Of a DNA stretch of 64,000 nucleotides, positions 1 through 9,052 are shown piece after piece. The notes below the pieces were generated by a model. The model was not told the DNA's origin, made no database searches, and was given only the letters and a program-made list of their open reading frames with translations. This stretch comes from DASYTH01 sp045806965 (GTDB lineage Bacteria > Actinomycetota > Actinomycetes > Mycobacteriales > Pseudonocardiaceae). The first letter of the stretch is position 1. The number at the start of each line of letters is the position of its first letter. A program made the position numbers and the translations under genes. The stretch is taken from the NCBI GenBank assembly GCA_045806965.1, contig JBJMIG010000080.1, positions 22,377 to 86,376 on the forward strand, written 5' to 3'.

Positions 1-2
1 GC

Positions 3-3000
3 CGGGCCGGGGCCGACGCGATCTATCCCGGCTACGGCTTCCTGTCCGAGAACCCGGCGTTGGCCAGCGCGTGCGAACAGGCCGGCATCACCTTCGTCGG
101 TCCAAGCACCGAGGTGCTCGAGCTGACCGGGAACAAGGCCCGCGCGGTGGCCGCGGCGCGCGAGGCGGGACTGCCGGTGCTGCGCTCCAGCGCGCCATCT
201 GCCGACCTGGACACATTGCTCATCGCCGGCGGCGAGATCGGCTTCCCGCTGTTCGTCAAGGCGGTGGCCGGCGGTGGCGGGCGGGGCATGCGCCGGGTGG
301 CGGAGCACAAGGTGCTGCGCGAGTCCATCGAGGCGGCTATGCGCGAGGCGGAGTCGGCGTTCGGCGACCCGACCGTGTTCCTCGAGCAGGCGGTGGTCGA
401 GCCGAGGCACATCGAGGTGCAGATCCTGGCCGACGCCACGGGCGGCGTGATCCACCTGTTCGAGCGGGACTGCTCGGTGCAGCGCCGGCACCAGAAGGTG
501 ATCGAGATCGCGCCGGCCCCGAACCTCGATCCGGCGCTGCGGGACCGGATCTGCGCCGACGCGGTGGCCTTCGCCAGGCACATCGGCTACCGCAACGCGG
601 GCACCGTCGAGTTCCTCCTCGACCGGCAGGGCAAGCACGTCTTCATCGAGATGAACCCGCGGATCCAGGTGGAGCACACGGTTACCGAGGAGGTCACCGA
701 CGTCGACCTGGTCCAGTCCCAGCTGCGCATCGCGAACGGCGAGACGCTGGCCGACCTCGGCCTGCGGCAGGAGGACATCCGGTTGCGCGGTGCGGCGCTC
801 CAGTGCCGGATCACCACCGAAGATCCGGCCAACGGGTTCCGCCCGGACACCGGGATCATCAGCGCGTACCGCTCGCCCGGCGGGGCGGGGATCCGGCTGG
901 ACGGCGGTTCCTCCGGCTCCGGCGCGGAGATCAGCGCGCATTTCGACTCCATGCTGGTGAAGCTCACCTGCCGGGGCCGGGACTTCGCCGCCGCGGTGAT
1001 GCGCGCCCGCCGGGCCGTGGCCGAGTTCCGGATCCGTGGCGTGGCCACCAACATCCCGTTCCTCCAAGCAGTGCTGGACGATCCGGACTTCCGGGGCGGC
1101 CGGGTCACCACGGCGTTCATCGAGCAGCGCCCACACCTGCTCACCGCGCGGCACTCCGCGGACCGGGGCACCCGGCTGCTGAGCTACCTCGTCGACGTGA
1201 CGGTGAACAAGCCGCACGGGCCGCGGCCGAAGGTGATCGACCCCAGGGACAAGCTGCCCGAGGTGGACCTGACCGCCGACCCGCCGGCCGGCTCCCGCCA
1301 GCGGCTGGAGTCGTTGGGGCCGGAGGGTTTCGCCGGTTGGCTGCGGGAGTCAAACAGGATCGGGGTGACCGACACGACATTTCGGGACGCGCACCAGTCG
1401 CTGCTGGCCACCCGGGTGCGTACCCGGGACCTGCTGACCGTCGCGCCGCACGTCGCGCACACCATGCCGGAACTGCTGTCCGTGGAGTGCTGGGGCGGGG
1501 CGACGTTCGACGTGGCGCTGCGGTTCCTGGCCGAGGATCCGTGGGAGCGGCTCGCGGCACTGCGCGCCGAGATACCGAACATCTGCCTGCAGATGCTGCT
1601 GCGCGGGCGGAACACCGTTGGCTATACGCCGTACCCGACCGAGGTGACCTCGGCGTTCGTGCGCGAGGCCACCGACACCGGCATCGACATCTTCCGGATC
1701 TTCGACGCGCTCAACGACGTGGAGCAGATGCGCCCGGCCATCGAGGCGGTGCGGGAGACGGGTACCGTGGTCGCCGAGGTGGCCCTGTGCTATACCGCCG
1801 ATCTCGCTGACCCGGCCGAGCAACTGTACACATTGGACTATTACCTGAAGCTGGCCGAACAGATCGTCGGCGCGGGCGCACACGTACTGGCCATCAAGGA
1901 CATGGCTGGGCTGCTCCGCCCGCCCGCCGCCACCCGGCTGGTCTCCGCGCTGCGCAAGGAGTTCGACCTCCCGGTGCACCTGCACACGCACGACACGGCT
2001 GGCGGGCAGTTGGCCACCTACCTGGCCGCCATCCAGGCCGGAGTGGACGCCGTGGACGGTGCGACCGCGTCGATGTCCGGCACCACCTCGCAGCCGTCGC
2101 TCTCCGCCATCGTCGCGGCGACCGACCACAGCTCCAGGGAGACCGGACTTTCGCTCACCGCGGTGTCGGATCTCGAGCCGTACTGGGAGACGGTGCGCCG
2201 GGTCTACGCGCCGTTCGAGGCCGGGCTGCCCGCGCCGACCGGCCGGGTGTACCACCACGAGATTCCCGGCGGGCAGCTGTCCAATCTGCGTACCCAGGCC
2301 ATCGCGTTGGGCCTTGGCAACCGGTTCGAGGAGATCGAGGCGATGTACGCCGCGGCCGACCGGATGCTCGGCCGGCTGGTGAAGGTCACTCCTTCGTCCA
2401 AAGTGGTCGGTGACCTCGCCCTGCACCTGGTCGGTGCCGGCGTCGACCCGCGCGAGTTCGAGGCGAACCCGGGCCGGTTCGACGTACCCGACTCGGTGGT
2501 CGGCTTCCTGCACGGCGAGCTCGGCGAACCGGCCGGCGGTTGGCCGGAGCCGTTCCGCACCAAGGCTTTGGCCGGCCGATCCGCGCCACGCGGCATGACC
2601 GAGCTGACCGACGAGGACCGGGCCGGCCTGTCCTCGGATCGCCGGGCGACGCTGAACCGGCTGCTGTTCCCGGGGCCCACCAAGGAGTATCTCACCCATC
2701 GCGCGCAGTTCAGCGACACCAGCGTGCTGGCCAGCAAGGACTTCTTCTACGGTCTCGAGCCGCGCAAGGAGTACACCGTCGCGCTGGACAAGGGCGTCAC
2801 CTTGCTGATCGAGCTGGAGGCCATCGGTGAGGCCGACGAGCGCGGCATCCGCAACGTGATGGCCGGCCTGAACGGCCAACTGCGCACCATCCAGGTGCGG
2901 GACCGGTCGGTGGCCGCTGACCTTCCGGTCGCGGAGAAGGCCGACCGCGCCAACCCCAACCACGTCGCCGCGCCGTTCGCCGGCGTGGTCACGCTGTCCG

Positions 3001-3164
3001 TTGCCGAGGGCGAGTCGGTCAAGGCCGGCGTCACGATCGCCACCATCGAGGCGATGAAGATGGAGGCGGCCATCACCGCTCCGGTCGCCGGCACGGTGCA
3101 GCGCCTCGCCATCGGCTCCGTCCAGCAGGTGGAGGGCGGCGACCTCCTGGTGGTGCTGGCCTGA
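3..3164 (+). CDS. pyc: Pyruvate carboxylase, 5' end outside the window
   Basis: Biotin-dependent enzyme that carboxylates pyruvate to oxaloacetate (anaplerosis). The frame is open from base 3 and already reads the biotin-carboxylase motif AIYPGYGFLSEN, so about 70 N-terminal residues lie off the left edge. The order is that of single-chain pyruvate carboxylases: the biotin carboxylase/ATP-grasp half, then the carboxyltransferase barrel starting near DTTFRDAHQSLLATR (about base 1370), then a C-terminal biotinyl domain with the acceptor lysine in EAMKMEA (about base 3057). The stop codon lies in the first unit of a 32-base tandem repeat. In mycobacteria pca sits next to rsmD and coaD; here three genes separate them. 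Certain as to family. Confidence 0.97.
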   Translation, partial: RAGADAIYPGYGFLSENPALASACEQAGITFVGPSTEVLELTGNKARAVAAAREAGLPVLRSSAPSADLDTLLIAGGEIGFPLFVKAVAGGGGRGMRRVAEHKVLRESIEAAMREAESAFGDPTVFLEQAVVEPRHIEVQILADATGGVIHLFERDCSVQRRHQKVIEIAPAPNLDPALRDRICADAVAFARHIGYRNAGTVEFLLDRQGKHVFIEMNPRIQVEHTVTEEVTDVDLVQSQLRIANGETLADLGLRQEDIRLRGAALQCRITTEDPANGFRPDTGIISAYRSPGGAGIRLDGGSSGSGAEISAHFDSMLVKLTCRGRDFAAAVMRARRAVAEFRIRGVATNIPFLQAVLDDPDFRGGRVTTAFIEQRPHLLTARHSADRGTRLLSYLVDVTVNKPHGPRPKVIDPRDKLPEVDLTADPPAGSRQRLESLGPEGFAGWLRESNRIGVTDTTFRDAHQSLLATRVRTRDLLTVAPHVAHTMPELLSVECWGGATFDVALRFLAEDPWERLAALRAEIPNICLQMLLRGRNTVGYTPYPTEVTSAFVREATDTGIDIFRIFDALNDVEQMRPAIEAVRETGTVVAEVALCYTADLADPAEQLYTLDYYLKLAEQIVGAGAHVLAIKDMAGLLRPPAATRLVSALRKEFDLPVHLHTHDTAGGQLATYLAAIQAGVDAVDGATASMSGTTSQPSLSAIVAATDHSSRETGLSLTAVSDLEPYWETVRRVYAPFEAGLPAPTGRVYHHEIPGGQLSNLRTQAIALGLGNRFEEIEAMYAAADRMLGRLVKVTPSSKVVGDLALHLVGAGVDPREFEANPGRFDVPDSVVGFLHGELGEPAGGWPEPFRTKALAGRSAPRGMTELTDEDRAGLSSDRRATLNRLLFPGPTKEYLTHRAQFSDTSVLASKDFFYGLEPRKEYTVALDKGVTLLIELEAIGEADERGIRNVMAGLNGQLRTIQVRDRSVAADLPVAEKADRANPNHVAAPFAGVVTLSVAEGESVKAGVTIATIEAMKMEAAITAPVAGTVQRLAIGSVQQVEGGDLLVVLA

Positions 3165-3257
3165 GCGGAGCTTGCGCAGCGAAGCATCGACACTGAGCGG
3201 AGCTTGCGCAGCGAAGCATCGACACTGAGCGGAGCATGCCCAGCGAAGCAATCACGC
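3162..3257. repeat. Three tandem 32-bp units at the end of pyc
   Basis: Two identical units of 32 bases (3162-3193 and 3194-3225) and a third, degenerate one (from 3226) begin TGAGCGGAGCTTGCGCAG. The first unit contains the pyc stop codon. The core GAGC-GAGCTTGC-GAGCGAA resembles the repeat family at 53.7, 56.0 and 63.6-64.0 kb, but this copy carries no start codon or ribosome binding site. No hairpin with a T-run is visible, so this is not a clear terminator. Confidence 0.8.
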
Positions 3258-3350
3258 GCTGACCCTGCTTGAATCTGTCCGTCAGGTGTGCGGCCCGGTC
3301 ACGAGGCATGATCATGGCGGGCGTGTCCATCAGGAAACGAGGTGGCTGTG

Positions 3351-3887
3351 ATGAGCGACGTGACCGGCCGGGCCGACCGCGCGGCGGTGTCCGTTCGGAC
3401 ACTTGGCGGCGGGCTGGCCGCACTACGGATCTTCTCCGGCCTTGTCTGGCTCAGCAATGGCCTGGCCAAGGTGTTCTTCAACCAGAACAGCAACTTCGAC
3501 TGGGGCTTCGTCTCGTTCGGTCTGATCAACCAGCCGTCGGCGAGGTCGGTGCTGGAACGTGCGGCGGAGCACACCTTCCAGCCGTTGCGCTGGATCTACC
3601 ACGACCTCGTGCTGGCGAACTGGACCCTCTTCGCCTGGCTTCTCACCATCGCCGAGGTCATCGCCGGCATCTCGCTGCTGTTCGGCATCGCCTCCCGGCT
3701 CGGCGCCACGATCGGCCTGCTGCTGATCGGCCCGATCTGGATCATGCTGCTGGACACCAACCTCTACCTGTGGGAGTACCCCAACGAGCTGGTCCCACTG
3801 CTGATCCTGGCCATCGTTCCGGCCGGGCGCTTCCTCGGCCAGGACCGCAAGCTGGCGCCCCGGTTCCACGGCCGCTGGCCGTTCTGA
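3351..3887 (+). CDS. DoxX-family membrane protein
   Basis: A 178-residue integral membrane protein of the DoxX/DoxD type. It has four hydrophobic segments (around residues 28-45, 85-105, 110-130 and 140-160) and the family-like N-terminal stretch LRIFSGLVWLSNGLAKV. Relatives take part in redox or thiol stress responses, but the role here is not established. ATG 3351 is preferred over GTG 3342 because AGGAAACGAGG lies just upstream at the better distance. It is transcribed away from pyc behind the tandem repeat and is probably monocistronic. Confidence 0.8.
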   Translation: MSDVTGRADRAAVSVRTLGGGLAALRIFSGLVWLSNGLAKVFFNQNSNFDWGFVSFGLINQPSARSVLERAAEHTFQPLRWIYHDLVLANWTLFAWLLTIAEVIAGISLLFGIASRLGATIGLLLIGPIWIMLLDTNLYLWEYPNELVPLLILAIVPAGRFLGQDRKLAPRFHGRWPF

Positions 3888-4019
3888 GCCCGGCGCGGCG
3901 GCGAGGGCACGCGACCGTCTGGCGGGTTGCCGCCACGACGGGAAAACGGCGCCGACCACGGCTGCGAAATGGTCTGGATCTGGGAGATGTCCGGAGACAA
4001 CGGCACCCTTGTTGAGCAC

Positions 4020-4724
4020 CTAGGCCGACCTGGACCGGTCGCTGTGCTCGAGCGGGAAGAGGTGCTGCGAACCCCGATGTGCGCGGATTTCGGTGTACAC
4101 CCAGGCCGGCTCGCGGAATGACTTGTCGGGCACATCGACCACGGTTTCCTGGAACCAACTCGGTGCCAGGCCCGGGTAGCCGTGCGCGATCACGTCCCGG
4201 TACAGCGCGTCGGCGACGATCAGCGCGAAGTCCACCGCCGGCTCGCCGATGAGCGCCGCGCGAACCGGCGCGGAGTCCACCAGGCGGTGCACGGCGGTCG
4301 CGGCGGTTCCGGTCCAACCGTTTGCGCCCGGCCGAAGCAACCCGCGATGCATGGCGACCCGCAACCGGAGCCGGGCCCGCTCGGTGAGGTCGGCATTGGT
4401 CTGCCGCAGCGCTTCCGACAGCCCGGTCACCAGGCCCGGTATCACCGCGGACTCGTCCAGCCCGGACGCCAGCACCAGAAACTGGGCGTCCCCGGCGTCG
4501 CGAGCCGCGACGTCGGAGTCCCGGATACTGGCGCACGCGCGGGCGAACCGGAGAATCCCGACGAACCGAGCCTGTGCGCGGGCCGCCTCCGTGCTGGTGA
4601 ACCGGCTGTACCGCTCGATGTCCACGGCGAGGCAGAGGCGCACGGCCGCCGGTTCCGCCCCGCTGACAGCGAAGGCGTGCTCGGCACGCGACAGGCGCTC
4701 GAGGTCGGTCAGCCGCTGCTCCAT
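4020..4724 (-). CDS. Nucleotidyl-cyclase-like protein, probably degenerate
   Basis: A 234-residue soluble protein that looks like a class III nucleotidyl cyclase homology domain. LCLAVDIERYSRF stands where cyclases read DxxGFT/S, GDAQFLVL where they read GDxxL/F, and RLRLRVAMHRG where they read R(I/V)GIHxG. The metal-binding aspartate of the first motif is kept, but the surrounding pattern is poor, so catalysis is doubtful. The tail (ADALYRDVIAHGYPG...KSFREPAWVY) resembles actinobacterial proteins that accompany signalling or conflict genes. The ATG at 4724 has GGGAG six bases upstream. No neighbour suggests a partner: DoxX is convergent and HelD lies behind a 406-base gap. Confidence 0.55.
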   Translation of the reverse strand: MEQRLTDLERLSRAEHAFAVSGAEPAAVRLCLAVDIERYSRFTSTEAARAQARFVGILRFARACASIRDSDVAARDAGDAQFLVLASGLDESAVIPGLVTGLSEALRQTNADLTERARLRLRVAMHRGLLRPGANGWTGTAATAVHRLVDSAPVRAALIGEPAVDFALIVADALYRDVIAHGYPGLAPSWFQETVVDVPDKSFREPAWVYTEIRAHRGSQHLFPLEHSDRSRSA

Positions 4725-5130
4725 GACGACTCCCGGACAGGTAGGACCGGATGCGTTTCACAACGCTCGCGGTCATTCATTTCCTGGCCGCACCATCGTG
4801 CGCCGCGGGCCTGGCCATCGGGCTGTCAGCGAACTATTGAATGGCTGGCAAGGTGTTCGGGAGAACGGGCCGGCGGACTGGTCGATGGGACAGAAACCGG
4901 CCAGCTTGACAATTCCACACCGGCGCCGGCTTTCACCGCGATGTCAAGCTACTGGACATCGCGTGGTCATTGCTCCGGTTGAGCAGACGCCGGATAACGA
5001 GAAGGTCTCGAAAGCAAATACTACTCATCGACCACGACATCGTGACGCAGACTCGGGCTCGGATACGGGACCCGGCCGGCACCCCGCACGGAAAGGCGAG
5101 CGGCATGCAGATCGAATGAGCACGCCGCGG
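4725..5130. other. 406-bp gap with no recognisable gene
   Basis: The gap separates the cyclase-like gene (start at 4724, leftward) from the 3' end of helD. Open frames that cross it run on through flanking genes in other frames and look like shadows. The composition is slightly more AT-rich around 4735-4790, where the promoter of the cyclase-like gene should lie. I see no tRNA, hairpin terminator or repeat in it. Confidence 0.6.
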
Positions 5131-7266
5131 TCACACCGGCTCGTTCGGCCAACCCGGCCGGGTGGTCAGCACGACGAGCCGCTGGGTGGCGCGGGTGAGG
5201 GCGACGTAGAGGGTGCGCGGACCGGTGGTCGACTCGGCGATCAGCTCGGTGGGTTCCACGACGACGACCGCGTCGTACTCCAGACCCTTGGCCTCGAGGC
5301 CGTCGACCACGCGCAGCCGGCCGGGCTCAAGGCGGGCCGCGATCGCGCGGACCTCGTCCACCCTGGCCGCCGAGGTGATCACGCCGACCGTACCGTCCAC
5401 TTCGGACAGCAACTCCTTGGCCGCGGTCACGACGGAGTTGCCGAGCTCGGCGGGTTCGACCACGCGCACGGCCGGGGCGATGCCGGTGCTGCGCACGGCG
5501 TGCGGAAGTTGGTCCTCGGCGGCCACCGAGCGCACCACCCGAGCGGCCAGCTCGAAGATCTCCGCCGAGTTGCGGTAGTTGGTGCGCAGCGTGAAGCGGC
5601 GCCGGGGGGTGCGCGGACCGAGTGCGCCGATCCGGGCCCGTTCCGCCTCGTCCGGGTCCGGCCAGGAGCTCTGCACCGGGTCACCGACCACGGTCCAGCT
5701 GGCCCAGCGGCCGCGCCGGCCGATCATCCGCCACTGCATGGGGGACAGGTCCTGGGCCTCGTCCACCACGATGTGCGAGTACTCGGCGTAGTTGTCGGGG
5801 CGGTGGTAGCCGCCCGTGGCCGGGCGATCCAACCAGGCGGGCGGCTCACCCCGGCGGCGCCGGCGCTTCGGTGGGGTGCCGAGCAGCACCCGCAACTCGT
5901 CGAGCAGCGCCACGTCGGCCACCGACGGCCCGGCCGCCGGATCCGCCCAGGACGCGGCCAGCCGGGCAATCTCCGGTGCGGTCAGCACAGTGCCGGCGGC
6001 ACCGGCCAGCCGGTTGCGGTCACCGAACCAGCCGAGCACCTCGGCCGGCTCGACCAGCCGCCACCACACCACGACGAAGCGGTGGAACTCGATCCGCTCG
6101 CCGAGGTCGCTGATCAGCTCCGCCCGCCGCGCGGCCGCGGCCGCGGCGTCCCCGTCCTCCATCCGGAACGACTCCGCCTTGCGCCACAAGGCGTCCAGCA
6201 GCGCCTCGGCGGCGTCGACCCGCGACTCGTTGGGCCGGCGGCCGGCGGCGTGCACCGAGCGGCGGACCCTGGCCAGCTCGCGCTCGGTCAGCTTGAGCAC
6301 CTCGCCCCGGTACACGATGCGCAGCTCGGTCGGCGCCCCCGGCGGCGCCTCGCGCATCGCCTGCTTGAGCACCCGGCGCATCCGTAGCGACCCCTTCACG
6401 GCGCTCACCTCGGCCGGATCGACGCGGGTCGCGCGCACCCCGTCCAGCACGTCGCCGACCGCGCGAAGCTCGACGGCGTCCTCGCCCATGGACGGCAGCA
6501 CCCGGGAGATGTAGGAGGTGAACGCGGTGGACGGGCCGACCACGAGCACGCCGGAGCCGCCCATCCGGCGGCGGTCCCGGTAGAGCAGGTAGGCCACCCG
6601 GTGCAGGGCGACCGCGGTCTTGCCGGTGCCCGGCCCGCCGGTGATCTCGGTGACCCCGCGCCACGGCGCCCGGATCACCTCGTCCTGCTCCTTCTGAATG
6701 GTGGCCACGATGTCGCGCATGTTCTCGCCGCGTGCCCTGGCCAGGCTCGCCATCAGCGCGCCCTCGCCGACCACGGCCATTCCGGCGGGGCGCAGCTGCG
6801 GCATCAGCAGGTCGTCGTCGATGTCCACAACGGACTGCCCGGTGGACCGGATCACCCGGCGGCGCACCACGTCCATCGGTTGCTCGGCGGTGGCCTGGTA
6901 GAACGGTGCGGCGGCGGGGGCGCGCCAGTCGGTCACCAGATTGTCGAAGTTCGGGTCGCGTACACCGAGCCGGCCGACGTGCATGGCCTCCCCGCTGGTG
7001 TCGTCCAGCCGACCGAAAACCAGCCCCTCGTGCTCGGCGTCGAGGCTGCGCAGGATCTGGTTGGCCTGGTAGACCATGACATCGCGCTCGAACAGCATGG
7101 CCGCCTGCTCGTAGACCGCCTCGTTGCGGGCGCCGTGGGCGAGCCGGTCACCCCGGTCGCGCATCTCCCGGGCCTCGACCCGCATCTCGTCGACGCGCGC
7201 GTAGACCCGATCGACATGCGCCTGCTCGGCCGCGATCTCGATCTCTCTAGCGGAGGTCTGCGACAC
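5131..7266 (-). CDS. helD: HelD-type UvrD/Rep superfamily 1 helicase
   Basis: A 711-residue ATPase of the HelD family, which removes RNA polymerase from stalled or post-termination complexes. It has an N-terminal coiled-coil arm (residues 1-60), Walker A GGPGTGKTAVALHRVAYLLY near residue 210, Walker B VDEAQDLSPMQWRM, motif III VVGDPVQSSW and C-terminal motifs VVEPTEL and YVALTRATQRLVV. The start at GTG 7266 is chosen because GGGGAG lies five bases upstream and the protein then begins with the family-like acidic helix. A longer frame to 7509 overlaps rsmD and is rejected. Some actinobacterial relatives (HelR) confer rifampicin tolerance. No rifamycin-associated palindrome is seen upstream, so the housekeeping type is favoured. 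Confidence 0.9.
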   Translation of the reverse strand: MSQTSAREIEIAAEQAHVDRVYARVDEMRVEAREMRDRGDRLAHGARNEAVYEQAAMLFERDVMVYQANQILRSLDAEHEGLVFGRLDDTSGEAMHVGRLGVRDPNFDNLVTDWRAPAAAPFYQATAEQPMDVVRRRVIRSTGQSVVDIDDDLLMPQLRPAGMAVVGEGALMASLARARGENMRDIVATIQKEQDEVIRAPWRGVTEITGGPGTGKTAVALHRVAYLLYRDRRRMGGSGVLVVGPSTAFTSYISRVLPSMGEDAVELRAVGDVLDGVRATRVDPAEVSAVKGSLRMRRVLKQAMREAPPGAPTELRIVYRGEVLKLTERELARVRRSVHAAGRRPNESRVDAAEALLDALWRKAESFRMEDGDAAAAAARRAELISDLGERIEFHRFVVVWWRLVEPAEVLGWFGDRNRLAGAAGTVLTAPEIARLAASWADPAAGPSVADVALLDELRVLLGTPPKRRRRRGEPPAWLDRPATGGYHRPDNYAEYSHIVVDEAQDLSPMQWRMIGRRGRWASWTVVGDPVQSSWPDPDEAERARIGALGPRTPRRRFTLRTNYRNSAEIFELAARVVRSVAAEDQLPHAVRSTGIAPAVRVVEPAELGNSVVTAAKELLSEVDGTVGVITSAARVDEVRAIAARLEPGRLRVVDGLEAKGLEYDAVVVVEPTELIAESTTGPRTLYVALTRATQRLVVLTTRPGWPNEPV

Positions 7267-7390
7267 GCACTCTCCCCACGAATGTTCTACGAACAGGAAC
7301 AAACAGGGTACGTGACCCGAATGTTCCTCGGGGGCACCGGAGGCAACTCGCACATGATCGAGTGCCGGACCGCCGTGCGACGATGGCCCG

Positions 7391-7957
7391 GTGACCAGGA
7401 TCGTGGCCGGCGCCGCGGGCGGGCGCCGGCTGGCCGTGCCGCCGAAGGGCACCCGACCCACCGCCGAGCGGGTGCGGGAGGCGCTGTTCAGCGCGGTCGA
7501 GGCGGCCATGAGCCTGTCCGGGGCCCGGGTCCTCGACCTCTATGCCGGGTCCGGCGCGCTCGGTCTGGAGGCGTTGTCCCGGGGCGCCTCGGTGGCGACG
7601 TTCGTCGAGTCCGACCGGGCGGCGCTCGGCGTGCTCGCGAAGAACGTCGCGGCGGTCGGACTGCCCGGTGCCGACGTGCGCCGGGGCACCGTGCGCGCGG
7701 TGCTCGCCGACCTCCCGGACCGGCCATACGACCTGGTGCTCGCCGACCCGCCGTACCTGGCGGACCACCGGGAGCTCGACGGCCTGCTCGCCGCCCTGCC
7801 CGGCTGGACCGCGCCCGGCGCGCTGGTGGTGCTCGAGCGAGCCCAGCGCTCCGGTCCGCCGGAGTGGCCGCAACCGTTGCGGCCCATGAAGGTTCGCCGC
7901 TACGGCGACACCGAGCTGCACTGGGCGCGGCGGGCGGTGGACACGTCGGAAGGGTGA
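7391..7957 (+). CDS. rsmD: 16S rRNA m2G966 methyltransferase RsmD
   Basis: An S-adenosylmethionine-dependent methyltransferase of 188 residues that modifies guanine 966 of 16S rRNA. It shows the SAM-binding motif VLDLYAGSGALGLEAL, the catalytic DPPY motif (LVLADPPYLADH) and the N-terminal AGGRRLAVPPKGTRPT typical of RsmD. The start is GTG 7391. A weak -10-like GACGAT (7379-7384) ends six bases before it and there is no Shine-Dalgarno, so a leaderless transcript is possible. It is divergent from helD and adjacent to coaD, the same pair as in mycobacteria. Confidence 0.95.
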   Translation: MTRIVAGAAGGRRLAVPPKGTRPTAERVREALFSAVEAAMSLSGARVLDLYAGSGALGLEALSRGASVATFVESDRAALGVLAKNVAAVGLPGADVRRGTVRAVLADLPDRPYDLVLADPPYLADHRELDGLLAALPGWTAPGALVVLERAQRSGPPEWPQPLRPMKVRRYGDTELHWARRAVDTSEG

Positions 7958-8010
7958 TCGACACCACGCCGGCCGGTGCCGGGAGTCCCGCGCTGATACC
8001 GTCCGGGATC

Positions 8011-8493
8011 ATGAGGCGAGCGGTCTGTCCCGGCTCCTACGACCCGCCCACCAACGGTCATCTCGACATTCTGGAGCGCGCCTCCGGCCTGTTCGACGAG
8101 GTCGTCGTCGCGGTCCTGGTCAACAAGAACAAGCAGGGCCTGTTCACGGTGGACGAACGGATGGAGCTGCTTCGCGAGATCAGCTCGCACCTCGACAACG
8201 TCCGGGTGGACTCCTGGCACGGCCTGCTGGTGCAGTACTGCCAGCAGAACGGCATCCAGGCCATCGTCAAGGGCCTGCGGGCGATCAGTGACTTCGACTA
8301 CGAGCTGCAGATGGCGCAGATGAACCAGCAGCTCACCGGCGTGGAGACGTTGTTCATGCCGACCAAGCCGCCCAACAGCTTCCTGTCCAGCTCGCTGGTC
8401 AAGGAGGTGGCCACCTACGGCGGGGACGTGTCGCACCTGCTGCCCGGGCCGGTGCACAAGCAGCTGGTTCGCCGGCTCGGCACCAACGGTTAG
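8011..8493 (+). CDS. coaD: Phosphopantetheine adenylyltransferase
   Basis: Fourth step of coenzyme A synthesis: ATP plus 4'-phosphopantetheine gives dephospho-CoA. The protein has 160 residues, the usual length, with the nucleotidyltransferase motif CPGSYDPPTNGHLDI at the N-terminus, KGLRAISDFDYELQMAQMN in the middle and FLSSSLVKEVA near the C-terminus. Start ATG 8011 gives the canonical MRRAVCPGSYDP. The stop overlaps the 3' end of the convergent GNAT gene by four bases. Confidence 0.97.
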   Translation: MRRAVCPGSYDPPTNGHLDILERASGLFDEVVVAVLVNKNKQGLFTVDERMELLREISSHLDNVRVDSWHGLLVQYCQQNGIQAIVKGLRAISDFDYELQMAQMNQQLTGVETLFMPTKPPNSFLSSSLVKEVATYGGDVSHLLPGPVHKQLVRRLGTNG

Positions 8494-8942
8494 AAGGTCA
8501 GCTTCATGCCGACGTGGCTCGCGGTGAACCCGAGCCGGGCATAGAAGCGGTGCGCCTCGGTGCGGCTGGCGTCCGTGGTGAGCTGGACCAGCGCGCAGCC
8601 GCGCTGCCTGGCTTGCTCGATCGCCCACTCGACCAGACGCTGGCCGAGTCCGGCGCCGCGCTGATCCGAACGCACCCGCACGGACTCGATCAGCGCCCTG
8701 GTCGCGCCGCGCCGGGACAGGCCGGGGATGAGGGTGAGCTGGAGGGTGCCGACCACCTCGCCGCCGGCTTCGGCCACCACGAGCAGTTGCCGGGGGTCGG
8801 CGTCCAGCTCGGCGAACGCGACGGCGTAGCGCGGGTCGCCCGGCCGCTCGCGGGTCGCGCCGAGCGGGTCGTCGGCGAGCATCGCCACGATGTCCGGCAC
8901 GTCCTCGGTGCGCGCACTGCGGATGGTCAGCGGATCGGTCAT
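8490..8942 (-). CDS. GNAT-family N-acetyltransferase
   Basis: A complete GNAT domain of 150 residues. The acetyl-CoA pyrophosphate loop is seen as RSDQRGAGLGQRLVEWAIEQA and the C-terminal motif as DASRTEAHRFYARLGFTASHVG. Substrate unknown. It is convergent with coaD, overlapping its stop by four bases, and divergent from sepIVA. Confidence 0.88.
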   Translation of the reverse strand: MTDPLTIRSARTEDVPDIVAMLADDPLGATRERPGDPRYAVAFAELDADPRQLLVVAEAGGEVVGTLQLTLIPGLSRRGATRALIESVRVRSDQRGAGLGQRLVEWAIEQARQRGCALVQLTTDASRTEAHRFYARLGFTASHVGMKLTF

Positions 8943-9052
8943 GGCTCCAGGCTCTCACCTGCGGACACGCCAGCCGCGAGGTCCCCCGCCAGCAACGGCG
9001 GGGCGGGCACACTGTGTGGTGGAGTCTTGTCGCGAGCGGGGTGGAGGACGAG

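Noticed and set aside
1350..3251. Long minus-strand frame opposite pyc (and similar long frames opposite smc and glnD)
   Set aside because: Codon composition and lack of any domain show them to be antisense shadows of strongly coding high-GC genes.
4249..6387. 712-codon plus-strand frame through the cyclase-like gene, the gap and helD
   Set aside because: It is the complement of two genes with clear motifs and has no motif of its own.
7267..7390. Rifamycin-associated element and rifampicin-resistance role (HelR) for the HelD gene
   Set aside because: The expected GC-rich inverted repeat is not in the divergent gap. Only a short TGTTC/GAACA dyad is seen near 7285, which is too little to call an SOS or RAE site.
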